Shown here one piece after another: positions 6,500 through 15,324 of a stretch of DNA of 46,915 bases. The stretch spans positions 1 to 46,915 of the forward strand of contig NZ_DATFKB010000134.1 of NCBI RefSeq assembly GCF_035268865.1, read 5' to 3'. The number at the start of each line of letters is the position of its first letter. Positions within the stretch are counted from its first letter, which is position 1. A program made the position numbers and the translations under genes. Source of the DNA: Salinivirga sp035268865. GTDB taxonomy: Bacteria; Bacteroidota; Bacteroidia; Bacteroidales; Salinivirgaceae. The notes beneath the pieces were generated by a model. It worked only from the letters and a program-made list of their open reading frames with translations. It was not told the origin of the DNA and did not search any database.

Positions 6500-8566
6500 A
6501 TGAAAACTATTCTCCAAATAGTTCTTCTCTTTCTATTCTCCTTTCATTTTTGCAGCCTTTATGGACAAAATCGAAAAGCAGATTCGCTTGCTTTGCTGCT
6601 CTCTCAACACCAAAAAACAGATACCATCAGGGTTAAATTGTTGAATAATCTTGGTTATAGTTTATATTTAACAAATACAGATACTGTTAAAGTCCTGGCC
6701 GAGGAGGCATTATCGTTGTCGGAGCATCTTGATTATGATAAGGGTAAAGCCAGAAGCTTACGCTTGATGGGCTTGCATTACGATATGAAAGCAAATTATC
6801 CACTGGCCCTGGATTTTTATCAAAGGTCGCTTACCATAAGTGAAAAAATAGATGATAAAAAAGGTATTTCAGATTGCTTAAATAGCATAGGTGTTATTTA
6901 CAGTGATCAGGAAAACTACAAGCAAGCTGAAGAATATTATGTAAAGTCACTTGAAATATTTCAGGAACTTGATGATAAACGGGGCGAATCCTTCACTTTA
7001 AATAACCTGGGAGTAATTTATTATGAGCAAAAGAACCTGGAAAAAGCATTGGAATATTTCAAAAAATCTTTAGTAATTGATAAAGAATTAGGCATAAAAG
7101 GTGGTGTTGGAATAGGACTAAATAATATTGGTGAGGTATATAGAGACACAGGCGAGTACGATTCAGCCTTAACTTATTTAAATAATGCGCTTGAACTAAC
7201 AATTGAAATTAAGGATATTTACGGGCAAAGTTATTTATATAAAGATTTAGCATCAGTTTATTATCTCCAGAAAAACTATAAGCAGGCACTTGAATATGCA
7301 GAGCTGAGTCTTGAATATGCACTTTACAATGATTATTTCGATATTCAAAAAGATGTATACCTGCAATTATCGAAAATACATGCTGCTCTTAATAATTATA
7401 AAAAAGCCTATAATAATCATGTGGTACATAAAAGGTTAAATGATAGTATTTATAATGAAAAAAATCTTGAAAAAACAATTGGTCTAGAGTATCATTACAA
7501 ATATGAAAAAGAAAGAGAAGAGGCCAGATTATTGCAGGAGGAAGAGTTGAAGCGACAGAAATTAATAAGAAACTCCCTTATTGTCGGTATTATCCTTTTA
7601 CTTATTTTTATTATTATAATTGTTCGGGGTTGGGTTCAAAAGTCAAGAATCAATAAGTTGCTTTCTCAAAAAACGGAGAATATTCAGAATAAAAGTTTAC
7701 AGTTGCAAGAGCAAAATGAAGAAATTCAGCAATTGTATGAGGAGTTAAGTGCTGCCAACGAGGTTTTATTTACCCAAAAAGAAGAATTGGAAAAGCATAG
7801 AAATAATTTAGAAAGTCTTGTGAAAGAGCGTACAATGGAGTTGGAAAGGGCAAAAGACAAGGCTGAAGAATCAGATCGATTAAAGTCTGCATTTTTAGCA
7901 AATATGTCCCATGAAATTCGCACGCCACTTAATGCCATAATTGGCTTTTCTGACTTGCTTGCAGATCCGGATATTGATCAGCAAACCAAGAATGAATTAC
8001 ATTCTAACATGAACCATAGCAACGAAACCTTGCTAAAGCTTATCGATGATATTTTTGATATTGCAAAAATTGAATCCGGGCAACTGTCAATTAAAAAAGA
8101 GCATGTTGCTGTAAGTGATTTGCTTGGGAAATTAATACCTGTTTATGAGGACAAGAAAGAAAAAATGGGTAAGTCAGATATTTCAATCACTATTTGCCAA
8201 TCAAACAATGACCTTGTGTTATATACAGATCCATTTAGATTGCAGCAAATATTTATAAACCTCATTGACAACGCATTAAAGTTTACGGAGTCGGGTTTTG
8301 TGGAAGTTTCCTGTGATAAGGATAAATTTGACGGGCGCAAGGTTGTATTTTTTGTTAAGGATTCTGGTATTGGTATGAATCAAAAACAAATAGACTACAT
8401 TTTTGATCGCTTTATAAAACTCGAAGAGAATACTACAAAAATATATCGTGGAGCTGGACTGGGTTTGGCTATCAGCAAAAACATTGTTGAGTTGCTGGGT
8501 GGAGAATTATGGGTTGAAAGTGAAATAGGCAAGGGAAGTACTTTTTATTTTTCGATACCTGTATAG
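6500..8566 (+). CDS. TPR-containing sensor histidine kinase
   Basis: A 688-residue sensor kinase. Residues 1-23 are a cleavable signal peptide ending near LYGQ. Residues about 45-310 hold roughly six 40-residue TPR repeats (pattern NSIGVIY, NNLGVIY, NNIGEVY), placed outside the cytoplasmic membrane. A transmembrane helix at about 357-377 leads into a coiled coil, then a HisKA domain with phospho-acceptor H471 in MSHEIRTP, then an ATPase domain with an N box (NLIDNALKF) and glycine-rich loops (DSGIGM, GAGLGLAI). There is no receiver domain. I start at the ATG at 6500 because it gives a clean signal peptide; the TTG at 6479 would add seven residues. No response regulator lies beside it, so its partner is elsewhere. 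This architecture is common in the phylum; the signal is unknown. Confidence 0.88.
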   Translation: MKTILQIVLLFLFSFHFCSLYGQNRKADSLALLLSQHQKTDTIRVKLLNNLGYSLYLTNTDTVKVLAEEALSLSEHLDYDKGKARSLRLMGLHYDMKANYPLALDFYQRSLTISEKIDDKKGISDCLNSIGVIYSDQENYKQAEEYYVKSLEIFQELDDKRGESFTLNNLGVIYYEQKNLEKALEYFKKSLVIDKELGIKGGVGIGLNNIGEVYRDTGEYDSALTYLNNALELTIEIKDIYGQSYLYKDLASVYYLQKNYKQALEYAELSLEYALYNDYFDIQKDVYLQLSKIHAALNNYKKAYNNHVVHKRLNDSIYNEKNLEKTIGLEYHYKYEKEREEARLLQEEELKRQKLIRNSLIVGIILLLIFIIIIVRGWVQKSRINKLLSQKTENIQNKSLQLQEQNEEIQQLYEELSAANEVLFTQKEELEKHRNNLESLVKERTMELERAKDKAEESDRLKSAFLANMSHEIRTPLNAIIGFSDLLADPDIDQQTKNELHSNMNHSNETLLKLIDDIFDIAKIESGQLSIKKEHVAVSDLLGKLIPVYEDKKEKMGKSDISITICQSNNDLVLYTDPFRLQQIFINLIDNALKFTESGFVEVSCDKDKFDGRKVVFFVKDSGIGMNQKQIDYIFDRFIKLEENTTKIYRGAGLGLAISKNIVELLGGELWVESEIGKGSTFYFSIPV

Positions 8567-8587
8567 TAAAACAGGGCTAAAAAAAAA

Positions 8588-8606
8588 CAGCCTCAAAACG
8601 AGGCTG
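8588..8606. terminator. Bidirectional intrinsic terminator
   Basis: CAGCCTC (8588-8594) pairs with GAGGCTG (8600-8606) around a 5-base loop. Nine A residues precede it, giving nine U on the minus strand, and CTTTTC follows on the plus strand. It lies between the convergent ends of the kinase and the aminotransferase genes. Confidence 0.82.
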
Positions 8607-8634
8607 CTTTTCTGGATATTATAAAAAATCAGGT

Positions 8635-9855
8635 TTATTCGAATTCTTTGAATGCCGCTTTTATATTGTCCATTGCATCGCGAAGCTGTTCTTCATTGAT
8701 TACCAATGGAGGAGCAAAGCGAATAATATTACCGTGGGTTGGTTTAGCCAGTACACCATGCTCTTTCATGGCTACACAAACATCCCATGCGGTTTTACCA
8801 TTTTTGTTATTAATGATTACTGCATTAAGCAATCCCTTACCACGTACTTTGGCAATCATATCTGATTGGATGCTTTCAAACTCTTCACGGAAAATTTTTC
8901 CGAGGCGTTCAGCGTTTTCTTCCAGTTTTTCTTCCTTAACCACCTCAAGTGCGGTCATTGCAACACGGGCACCTACAGGGTTTCCACCAAAGGTAGAACC
9001 GTGCTCGCCGGGCTTAATTACAAGCATGATGTCGTCGTCAGCTAAAACAGCTGATACAGGGTATACACCACCAGAGATTGCTTTACCAAGAATCAATACA
9101 TCGGGGCGTACATTTTCATGATCGCAAGCCAGCATTTTTCCTGTACGTGCAATACCGGTTTGTACTTCATCAGCCATAAAAAGCACATTGTTTGCTTTAC
9201 AAAGATCATATGCTTTTTTCAGGAATCCATCCTCTGGTACGTTTACACCTGCTTCACCCTGAATGGGTTCAACTAAGAAACCTGCCACATTCGGATCTTC
9301 CAGTTCTTTTGCCAGAGTTTCGGTATCGTTATACGGGATGGTTACGAATCCGGGTGTATAAGGTCCAAATCCATTACGGGCATCCGGATCGGTCGACATG
9401 GAAATAATAGATATAGTTCTTCCGTGGAAATTGTCGGCGCAAACAATTATTTTGGCCTCATTCTCTGGAATACCTTTTTTCTCGTATGCCCATTTACGGC
9501 ATAGTTTAAGCGCTGTTTCGTCAGCTTCAGCGCCAGTATTCATCGGTAATACTTTTTCGTAACCGAAATACTTTGTAACAAACTCTTCAAACTCACCCAA
9601 TACGTTATTATAAAAGGCTCTTGATGTAAGTGTAAGCTTTTCAGCCTGTTCTTTGAGCGTATTTATAATTTTTGGGTGGCAATGTCCCTGGTTTACAGCA
9701 GAATATGATGACAGAAAGTCATAATATTTTTTACCATCGGTGTCCCATACATGAACACCTTCACCTTTTTCAAGTACTACGGGAAGTGGGTGGTAATTAT
9801 GTGCACCATATTTGCTTTCCCGGTCCATGTAGTCCTGAGCCGTCATTTTTGCCAT
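8635..9855 (-). CDS. rocD: Ornithine--oxo-acid aminotransferase
   Basis: A 406-residue class III PLP aminotransferase. It converts ornithine and 2-oxoglutarate to glutamate-5-semialdehyde and glutamate, linking arginine, proline and glutamate metabolism in the cytosol. Visible features: the MNTGAEADETA cofactor-phosphate segment at 105-115, ADEVQTG with D229 that contacts the pyridine nitrogen, and the PLP lysine K258 in LGKAISGGVYPVSAV, a form characteristic of ornithine aminotransferase. Length matches the family. A strong consensus promoter lies at 9897-9926 and a terminator at 8588-8606, so it is a single-gene unit. An acetylornithine or other class III aminotransferase is less likely given the SGGVYPVSAV motif. 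Confidence 0.9.
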   Translation of the reverse strand: MAKMTAQDYMDRESKYGAHNYHPLPVVLEKGEGVHVWDTDGKKYYDFLSSYSAVNQGHCHPKIINTLKEQAEKLTLTSRAFYNNVLGEFEEFVTKYFGYEKVLPMNTGAEADETALKLCRKWAYEKKGIPENEAKIIVCADNFHGRTISIISMSTDPDARNGFGPYTPGFVTIPYNDTETLAKELEDPNVAGFLVEPIQGEAGVNVPEDGFLKKAYDLCKANNVLFMADEVQTGIARTGKMLACDHENVRPDVLILGKAISGGVYPVSAVLADDDIMLVIKPGEHGSTFGGNPVGARVAMTALEVVKEEKLEENAERLGKIFREEFESIQSDMIAKVRGKGLLNAVIINNKNGKTAWDVCVAMKEHGVLAKPTHGNIIRFAPPLVINEEQLRDAMDNIKAAFKEFE

Positions 9856-9896
9856 TTTTATAACAATTTAGGATATTATAACTAGTAATTGAAGGG

Positions 9897-9926
9897 CAAA
9901 AATAGGAATGTTTTGCCTTAAAGCAA
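9897..9926 (-). promoter_or_regulatory. Consensus Bacteroidota promoter of rocD
   Basis: On the minus strand TTG (9926-9924) is followed by 19 bases and TATTTTTG (9904-9897), matching the TTG-N19-TAnnTTTG pattern exactly. The start codon lies about 42 bases downstream of the box. Confidence 0.7.
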
Positions 9927-9946
9927 GTAAGTTTGAATAATTTCGA

Positions 9947-11941
9947 TTATGTTTTATAACTTTTTTCTTTAAAGTAAATTAGGGCAATTTCTGAGATGAT
10001 CATAATCAGTGCGATAATAATAAAATACCGCCATAATTTTTGTACAGGGTTTAGTATTTCTTCTGCAGCAGCATCTATATCAAAATTATTGGCCAATCCA
10101 TAATTGAAAACCTGGTTCAGCAGGGTTTCTGAACCATAAAAATCCATTTTTGATTCATCTTTCTGATGGTTAACAGCCAGAAGGTTAACTATAGAATCCT
10201 CTAATACAATGTCATAAAACCCCGGCCTGGTTATTTGGTTTTCGCGCACGGCCAGGATGGTGGCGTTTGGGTTTTTGTACATGTAAGGTATGAATTCTCC
10301 TTTTTTATGTCTTATTTTTATTGGGCTGTCGCCTCTTTTATTAATTCCAGTCAGTTTAATTGTACCTGGTTCATTGCTTGTTATTGAGGGAATTGTATTT
10401 TTATTTCGTATTGACGCAGCATTGTAAAACAGTGGAACAAATAGTGCATGCGTGGCAAATTGCCTTTTGAGTGCGTCAAAAGTAAACATATACACATTGC
10501 CGTTACCTCTTTTCATGTGAAAAAGTACAGCCTGATTCAAATCATTGTATATAACCGGCGTGTAGGAGCTTTCAGAGGCTAATTGATAATAATTTTCTAT
10601 TGCAGGCAAATTCATCTGTTCATCGAAGGCTTCAATGGCATTGTTAAATAGGGGATGCCCAACATTTATCTCTTTTATTGTGGTCGAGTCTTCTATCGTT
10701 TTGTCTATCTGCGGTAATCTTAAAGTTTCTAAAAGTTGGTTGATTTCAGCTGGTGTTTCTTTTACCTGCGGTATAATCAGGATGTTTTTACCCGCTGGAA
10801 TGGCTTGTGCAATGGCGTTACCCAGACCCGGACTTATTTCTACTGGTTGATGTACAATTATTGTTTGTGCCTGGTTTATTTCCGACAGTGGGATATTATC
10901 AGCAGGTAGAAATTCATGTTCAAAGAATCCGGGTTCGTCATACAGGGCTTTTAAATATGGTGATGGTTTTGCTCCTGTTTCAATAATTTTAACTTTTGAT
11001 GAAATATTAACTCCTGAATAGTAATTATTATCAAAAGAGAGTGGATTATCATCAACAAGTGCGGTTATTTTTAATTGTCCCAAATCTTCGATTTCTACAG
11101 TTGTTTTATAAACCTTTTGAGCCATAGGGTCAATGCTCACTGTTCCTGCAGAGAGTAGCTCGCCATTTATTTCAACTTTAACCGGTAGTTCGTTTATTTC
11201 ATCATTTGCATGGTTTTTTATAAGTATGTTGAGCATCGCGTTTTGACCGGGTATTTGGAGCGGAGATTCAAACCACATGGTGTCAATGCTTATATTATGA
11301 CTTTCGTTACTATATTTTACAATATTTATTGAAAGCGTGCTGTCCCGGAAAATTGTATCAGGTTGTAAAATGTTTTTCTGAAAATCTGATAATATTACAA
11401 GGTTTGGTGCAATATTGCTTTTTTTATAAATGTTTTTAACTATAGAGTTGATTTTTCTCGCACCATGGCTTGGCTCTGCTGCACTTAAAACTTCTTTTGC
11501 CTGTTGAGGTGAAAGCTCCCATTGTGAATTTGCAGCTGCTGTGAAATGAATATTTACGCGTTGATTTGTTTCCAGTGCATCACAAACCTCATAGGCTTTG
11601 GTTTTTGCCTGATCGAATAAATTTCCTTTTTGGTTGCTTCCCTGCATGCTTAGGGTGTTGTCTACTATCAGGTGAAGTGCCTGTGATTTTTTGTTTGTAT
11701 TTGTCGTAATAATTGGTCCGGCAAATGCCATAACCAGGCTGGCTATAAGCAGTGTTCTTAGGAGTAAAATTATCCATTCATGAATTTTTCTGGATCTGCG
11801 CGTTTGGTATTGTATATTTTTAAGAAACCACAGCGAGCTGAAATACATTTTGCGGTATTTACGCAGATTAATCAGGTGTATAATGAGTGGCAATGCTGCC
11901 AAAGCAAGGCCATAAAGTATTGCTGGATTTTGAAACGTCAT
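9947..11941 (-). CDS. BatA domain protein with degenerate von Willebrand A region
   Basis: A 664-residue membrane protein. The N-terminus (residues 1-78) is a BatA/aerotolerance-type domain: two helices around 6-24 and 56-76 linked by a basic segment with HLINLRKYR and MYFSSLWFLK. A von Willebrand A-like region follows, with a partial metal site D94-N-T-L-S98 where DxSxS is usual. A long region of beta-rich domains follows, and a C-terminal helix near 638-656 returns to the membrane. Most of the protein should face the periplasm. It stands alone, not in a full bat operon with a MoxR ATPase. Such solitary proteins are widespread in Bacteroidota and their role is unproven. A TACATTTG box at 11959-11966 lies just upstream. 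Confidence 0.78.
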   Translation of the reverse strand: MTFQNPAILYGLALAALPLIIHLINLRKYRKMYFSSLWFLKNIQYQTRRSRKIHEWIILLLRTLLIASLVMAFAGPIITTNTNKKSQALHLIVDNTLSMQGSNQKGNLFDQAKTKAYEVCDALETNQRVNIHFTAAANSQWELSPQQAKEVLSAAEPSHGARKINSIVKNIYKKSNIAPNLVILSDFQKNILQPDTIFRDSTLSINIVKYSNESHNISIDTMWFESPLQIPGQNAMLNILIKNHANDEINELPVKVEINGELLSAGTVSIDPMAQKVYKTTVEIEDLGQLKITALVDDNPLSFDNNYYSGVNISSKVKIIETGAKPSPYLKALYDEPGFFEHEFLPADNIPLSEINQAQTIIVHQPVEISPGLGNAIAQAIPAGKNILIIPQVKETPAEINQLLETLRLPQIDKTIEDSTTIKEINVGHPLFNNAIEAFDEQMNLPAIENYYQLASESSYTPVIYNDLNQAVLFHMKRGNGNVYMFTFDALKRQFATHALFVPLFYNAASIRNKNTIPSITSNEPGTIKLTGINKRGDSPIKIRHKKGEFIPYMYKNPNATILAVRENQITRPGFYDIVLEDSIVNLLAVNHQKDESKMDFYGSETLLNQVFNYGLANNFDIDAAAEEILNPVQKLWRYFIIIALIMIISEIALIYFKEKSYKT

Positions 11942-11958
11942 GGTTTACGTGTTTTTCA

Positions 11959-11986
11959 CAAATGTAATGGTTTTTGTTTTTTCAAA
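11959..11986 (-). promoter_or_regulatory. Candidate promoter of the BatA-domain gene
   Basis: On the minus strand TACATTTG (11966-11959) matches the -7 consensus, with TTTG at 11986-11983 16 bases further up, slightly short of the usual spacing. The start codon is 17 bases downstream. Confidence 0.45.
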
Positions 11987-12031
11987 ACATCATAATGCAA
12001 TATTCCCACAAAATAAGGTAATGCCAGGCAA

Positions 12032-13507
12032 TTACATTAACGGACTAAACACTCTGGCAATGCTGCTCTTAAGCAGTGTGATTTTACTGCGTTGTTTCCA
12101 GTTTTCTTTCGTTATGAGTGTACTTTTTGCAAGGTCGCTCATGAAAATATCTCTGAGTCGTTGCGAAGTTGTTTCATCATAAATGAGGGCATTAACTTCG
12201 AAGTTTACAGAGAGACTTCTGTAATCGAGGTTAGCCGTACCCACAGATGACATTATGCTGTCTACAACCATGGTTTTGCTGTGAATGAATCCTTCCTGGA
12301 AAAAATAGACTTTAATTCCGGCATTGAGTAATTCCGATATAAAAGAGAGACTTGCATAGGTAACAATTCTTGAATCACTTTTGCGTGGAATAATAAGCCG
12401 CACATCAACACCTGATAACGATGCTGTTTTGAGGGCAGTTAGCAGGGCGGGATTGGGCAGGAGGTAGGGGGTTGCTATGTAAATGTATTCTCTTGCCGTG
12501 GCAATAGCTGAAAAATACGTTTGCATAATTCCGGCCCAGCTGCTATCAGGACCACTGGCTGCAATTTGTACAATGCTTTCGTGTTTTTCATTTATCTCAG
12601 GAAAGTAAATTTCAGCTGTAGGTAGTTCTTTGGTAAGGAAATACCAGTCGGTTAAAAAAACTGTTTGTAATGAGTGCACAGCATTGCCCTGTATTTTTAA
12701 GTGCATATCGTGCCAGGCTCCAAGTTGTTTTGTGCCGTGTATGTATTTTTCTGCTACGTTTATTCCGCCCACAAAGCCTGTATTTCCGTCAATTACAACT
12801 ATTTTTCTGTGGTTGCGGTAGTTAATTTTACTGGTAAAATACGGGAATGTAACCGGCATAAACTTCTGTAATTTTATGCCGGAAGCTTTAAGTGCATTTA
12901 TTTTTTTGTTCGGGAAATGCCAGCTTCCTACATGGTCAATAATCATGCGTACTTCTACACCTTTGCTTGCTTTTTCTATTAGTATATCGCAAATCTCTTT
13001 TCCGATACTATCGTATTCAAATATGTAGTACTCGATGTGAATGTGGTGTTTAGCTTTTTTTAGGGCACTAATTAGTTCCGGAAATTTTTCTTTACCATCG
13101 TTTAATACTTTTATCTTGTTGTTTTGCGATATAATTGATTTGCTGTTGTTTAGGAGCAACTTCATAATGTGCATTTTTTTATAAGCCGGTCTGTAATGTG
13201 TAATTTCCGGCCGGTCTAAATATTGAAGCTGCTCAAAGCGAAGTTTTTCTATTTGCCTGAAATCCTCAAGGCCCTTGCGCGAGAAGATTTTTTGTTTGCG
13301 AAAGTTTTGTCCGAAAAATATGTAAAGCACCAACCCGGCTATGGGTAGGAAAATGAGTACCATTACCCATGCAAGTGTTTTTACCGGGCTTTTATCATCT
13401 GTGATAACAAAAATGATAACCAGTGCAATGATGGCAATATAGATCCAATACACAATTAAATAAATATGCGGCCAGATATCACGTATATATTCCCAAAACC
13501 CCAGCAT
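12032..13507 (-). CDS. cls: Cardiolipin synthase (phospholipase D family)
   Basis: A 491-residue membrane enzyme that condenses two phosphatidylglycerol molecules, or phosphatidylglycerol with another phospholipid, into cardiolipin. Two N-terminal helices (about 10-35 and 43-66) anchor it. Two PLD catalytic motifs are complete: H233-x-K235-(x4)-D240 in the first half and H409-x-K411-(x4)-D416 in the second, each followed by the usual G-x-x-N segments. Length matches bacterial ClsA. The start is the ATG at 13507. It lies downstream of the cysQ terminator, so it should have its own promoter, though I see no exact consensus in the short gap. Together with the PspA operon and MltG it adds to the envelope content of the region. 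Confidence 0.92.
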   Translation of the reverse strand: MLGFWEYIRDIWPHIYLIVYWIYIAIIALVIIFVITDDKSPVKTLAWVMVLIFLPIAGLVLYIFFGQNFRKQKIFSRKGLEDFRQIEKLRFEQLQYLDRPEITHYRPAYKKMHIMKLLLNNSKSIISQNNKIKVLNDGKEKFPELISALKKAKHHIHIEYYIFEYDSIGKEICDILIEKASKGVEVRMIIDHVGSWHFPNKKINALKASGIKLQKFMPVTFPYFTSKINYRNHRKIVVIDGNTGFVGGINVAEKYIHGTKQLGAWHDMHLKIQGNAVHSLQTVFLTDWYFLTKELPTAEIYFPEINEKHESIVQIAASGPDSSWAGIMQTYFSAIATAREYIYIATPYLLPNPALLTALKTASLSGVDVRLIIPRKSDSRIVTYASLSFISELLNAGIKVYFFQEGFIHSKTMVVDSIMSSVGTANLDYRSLSVNFEVNALIYDETTSQRLRDIFMSDLAKSTLITKENWKQRSKITLLKSSIARVFSPLM

Positions 13508-13535
13508 GGTTGTTTTTTTATAAAATTAAATAAAA

Positions 13536-13559
13536 AACCGGATCTTTAAAAATCCGGTT
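13536..13559 (-). terminator. Intrinsic terminator downstream of cysQ
   Basis: AACCGGAT (13536-13543) pairs with ATCCGGTT (13552-13559) around an 8-base loop. On the minus strand the stem is followed by a T-rich tract, so it ends leftward transcripts from the gene at 13621-14424. Confidence 0.82.
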
Positions 13560-13620
13560 ATGCTTACTTTATAATTTACATCTAACTCACGTTAATTATA
13601 TAAATTCTGCAAATGTTCTA

Positions 13621-14424
13621 TTAAAGAAACTTTTTATCTCTTAGGGCAATAAAGCCATTTACGTGCAAATCTTTTTTGTTAAAATTGAGTTTCTTTTGGT
13701 TTTCGGTGCTGATAAATTGAAAATCGAGTTGGTTTACAATACCAAAACCTGCTGCAATGTCCCACTCCATGCAAGGTGAGAATCTTGGGTAAATGTGTGC
13801 TTTCCCTTCTGCTAAAAGCCCAATTTTTATTGCACTTCCGGCCGATGTGGTATCTACATCATGGTCTTTTTTTAGTTTTTCAATATATTTCACAGTTGTG
13901 TCATCAAGGTGTGAGCGCGAAACAGCAACTTTCAGTGTATCGCCGTTTTTAAAGTCTTCTGGTTGCAGGGGTGTTACATTCTTAAAAATATCATTCAGGT
14001 TTTCGGTTTCTGGCGACAACTCGCTTTTAAATGAGCCGTAACCGCTTTCCCCAAAATATACAATATTGGATGCCGGAGCCGCTATAACTCCTCCTACCGG
14101 AACATTATTTTCCAGCAATGCAATGTTGATTGTAAACTCACCATTCTTTTTTATAAATTCCTTTGTACCATCCAGGGGGTCGACCATCCAAAATTGCTCC
14201 CATTGCAGGCGCTCATCATGTGGAGGAATAGGATGTTCTTCGCTTAAAATCGGAATTCCGGTATCTTCCAGTACTTTTCGTATCAATTCGTCCGCCTCTT
14301 TATCGGCAATGGTTACGGGGCTTTGGTCTGCTTTGGTCTCCACTTCAATCTCTCCCTCATAGTACTTCATGATTAAGTGTGATGCCTTTAGTGCCGCGTC
14401 CAGTGCATGTCTTATTCTTTCCAT
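13621..14424 (-). CDS. cysQ: 3'(2'),5'-bisphosphate nucleotidase CysQ
   Basis: A 267-residue inositol-monophosphatase-fold enzyme that removes the 3'-phosphate from PAP, a by-product of sulfate assimilation, in a Mg-dependent, lithium-sensitive reaction. The metal-site signatures are present: SEEH with E63, the D82-P-L-D85-G-T core motif in WMVDPLDGTKEF, and EWDIAAG with D222. Length fits CysQ and the TKEFIKKNGEFTINIAL segment favours CysQ over inositol monophosphatase. It is a separate unit, with a terminator at 13536-13559 and 135 bases of AT-rich DNA upstream lacking an exact -7 box. No other sulfate-assimilation gene is nearby; the TauE-like gene at 16368 is the only possible sulfur link. 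Confidence 0.9.
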   Translation of the reverse strand: MERIRHALDAALKASHLIMKYYEGEIEVETKADQSPVTIADKEADELIRKVLEDTGIPILSEEHPIPPHDERLQWEQFWMVDPLDGTKEFIKKNGEFTINIALLENNVPVGGVIAAPASNIVYFGESGYGSFKSELSPETENLNDIFKNVTPLQPEDFKNGDTLKVAVSRSHLDDTTVKYIEKLKKDHDVDTTSAGSAIKIGLLAEGKAHIYPRFSPCMEWDIAAGFGIVNQLDFQFISTENQKKLNFNKKDLHVNGFIALRDKKFL

Positions 14425-14559
14425 AATTTATCTGATTACGTTGGTTATATGATTTTTCTCACAGCGAGCGCAAGTTATAATTTATTCAAATTATGCTATT
14501 CGTTTTTTTATAAAATATTTATTGGTTAATATTTTACAGTGTGTTTAATTTGTTGATTT

Positions 14560-15306
14560 TCATATCCATCCTTGTAAAAAATAATAGGTGATAGCTGCGT
14601 ATTCCCGAAGCAGCACAATTTCATATTTCAAATGATTCCAGAATTGATAACGCAACTGTTGATTAGCGCCAATATCCGGCAAATATGCTTTCCCTTCAAT
14701 ATCTTCTGAGTCGAATTGTAATGATACATTTATATTGCGTTCAAAACAGGCAAAACTTCCAATGTTTTCAAAACCTAATGAACTAAAAACCTTAAATGCC
14801 CTGTAAATGTGGGCTGGAGATGATACAATAACCATATTGTCACTGGGATTAGTGATAATATTTTCTTTGATCTCCATTGCTTGCCAGCGTGTATTCGTGC
14901 CCTGAGGCTCAAAGATTAAACGAGTTGAGTCAATACCTCTTATCTTAAATTCTTTGCTAATTTTGCTTAGCATTCCATCACTCTTTTTAGGGTCACCCGG
15001 AAAAGCTGCAACTATTTTGGCTTTGGGATATTCATGTGCCAGTTTACTGGTGTAATAAACACGCATTAAACTCGATTTCCCTGGAAATCCTGATCCACCC
15101 ATAAATATTATATATTCAGGCTCAAAACTGTAGGCTGAACCCGGTTTTGAAAGTTGGTACATACCCCAAAAAGGTAAGCTGGTAAAGCTTAAGGCCAGCA
15201 TAAGTATGGTTAAACCAAACCACGATATAACACAAATAAACAGCACTTTTTTTAATGCTTTTAAAAAAGTGCGTAAAGCTGATTTTTTGGGTTTTCTGAA
15301 TTTCAA
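14560..15306 (-). CDS. YdcF/DUF218 family membrane protein
   Basis: A 248-residue protein with one N-terminal transmembrane helix (about 19-42) after a basic stretch, then a Rossmann-like DUF218/YdcF domain. Recognisable parts are EYIIFMGGSG near residues 63-72, a TSKLAHEYPKAKIV segment, FEPQGTNTRWQAMEIKENI and VIVSSPAHIYRA, all in the family order. YdcF-type proteins such as SanA and ElyC affect envelope carriers and vancomycin or cell-wall sensitivity; their reaction is not settled. The gene is 18 bases downstream of mltG in the same direction and is likely co-transcribed, which supports a cell-wall role. The C-terminus is long compared with the minimal domain. Confidence 0.75.
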   Translation of the reverse strand: MKFRKPKKSALRTFLKALKKVLFICVISWFGLTILMLALSFTSLPFWGMYQLSKPGSAYSFEPEYIIFMGGSGFPGKSSLMRVYYTSKLAHEYPKAKIVAAFPGDPKKSDGMLSKISKEFKIRGIDSTRLIFEPQGTNTRWQAMEIKENIITNPSDNMVIVSSPAHIYRAFKVFSSLGFENIGSFACFERNINVSLQFDSEDIEGKAYLPDIGANQQLRYQFWNHLKYEIVLLREYAAITYYFLQGWI

Positions 15307-15324
15307 ATTTTTAGTAGACTGGTG

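Noticed and set aside
8648..9121. 157-codon plus-strand frame inside the ornithine aminotransferase gene
   Set aside because: It is a shadow of a well-supported enzyme gene and shows no domain pattern.
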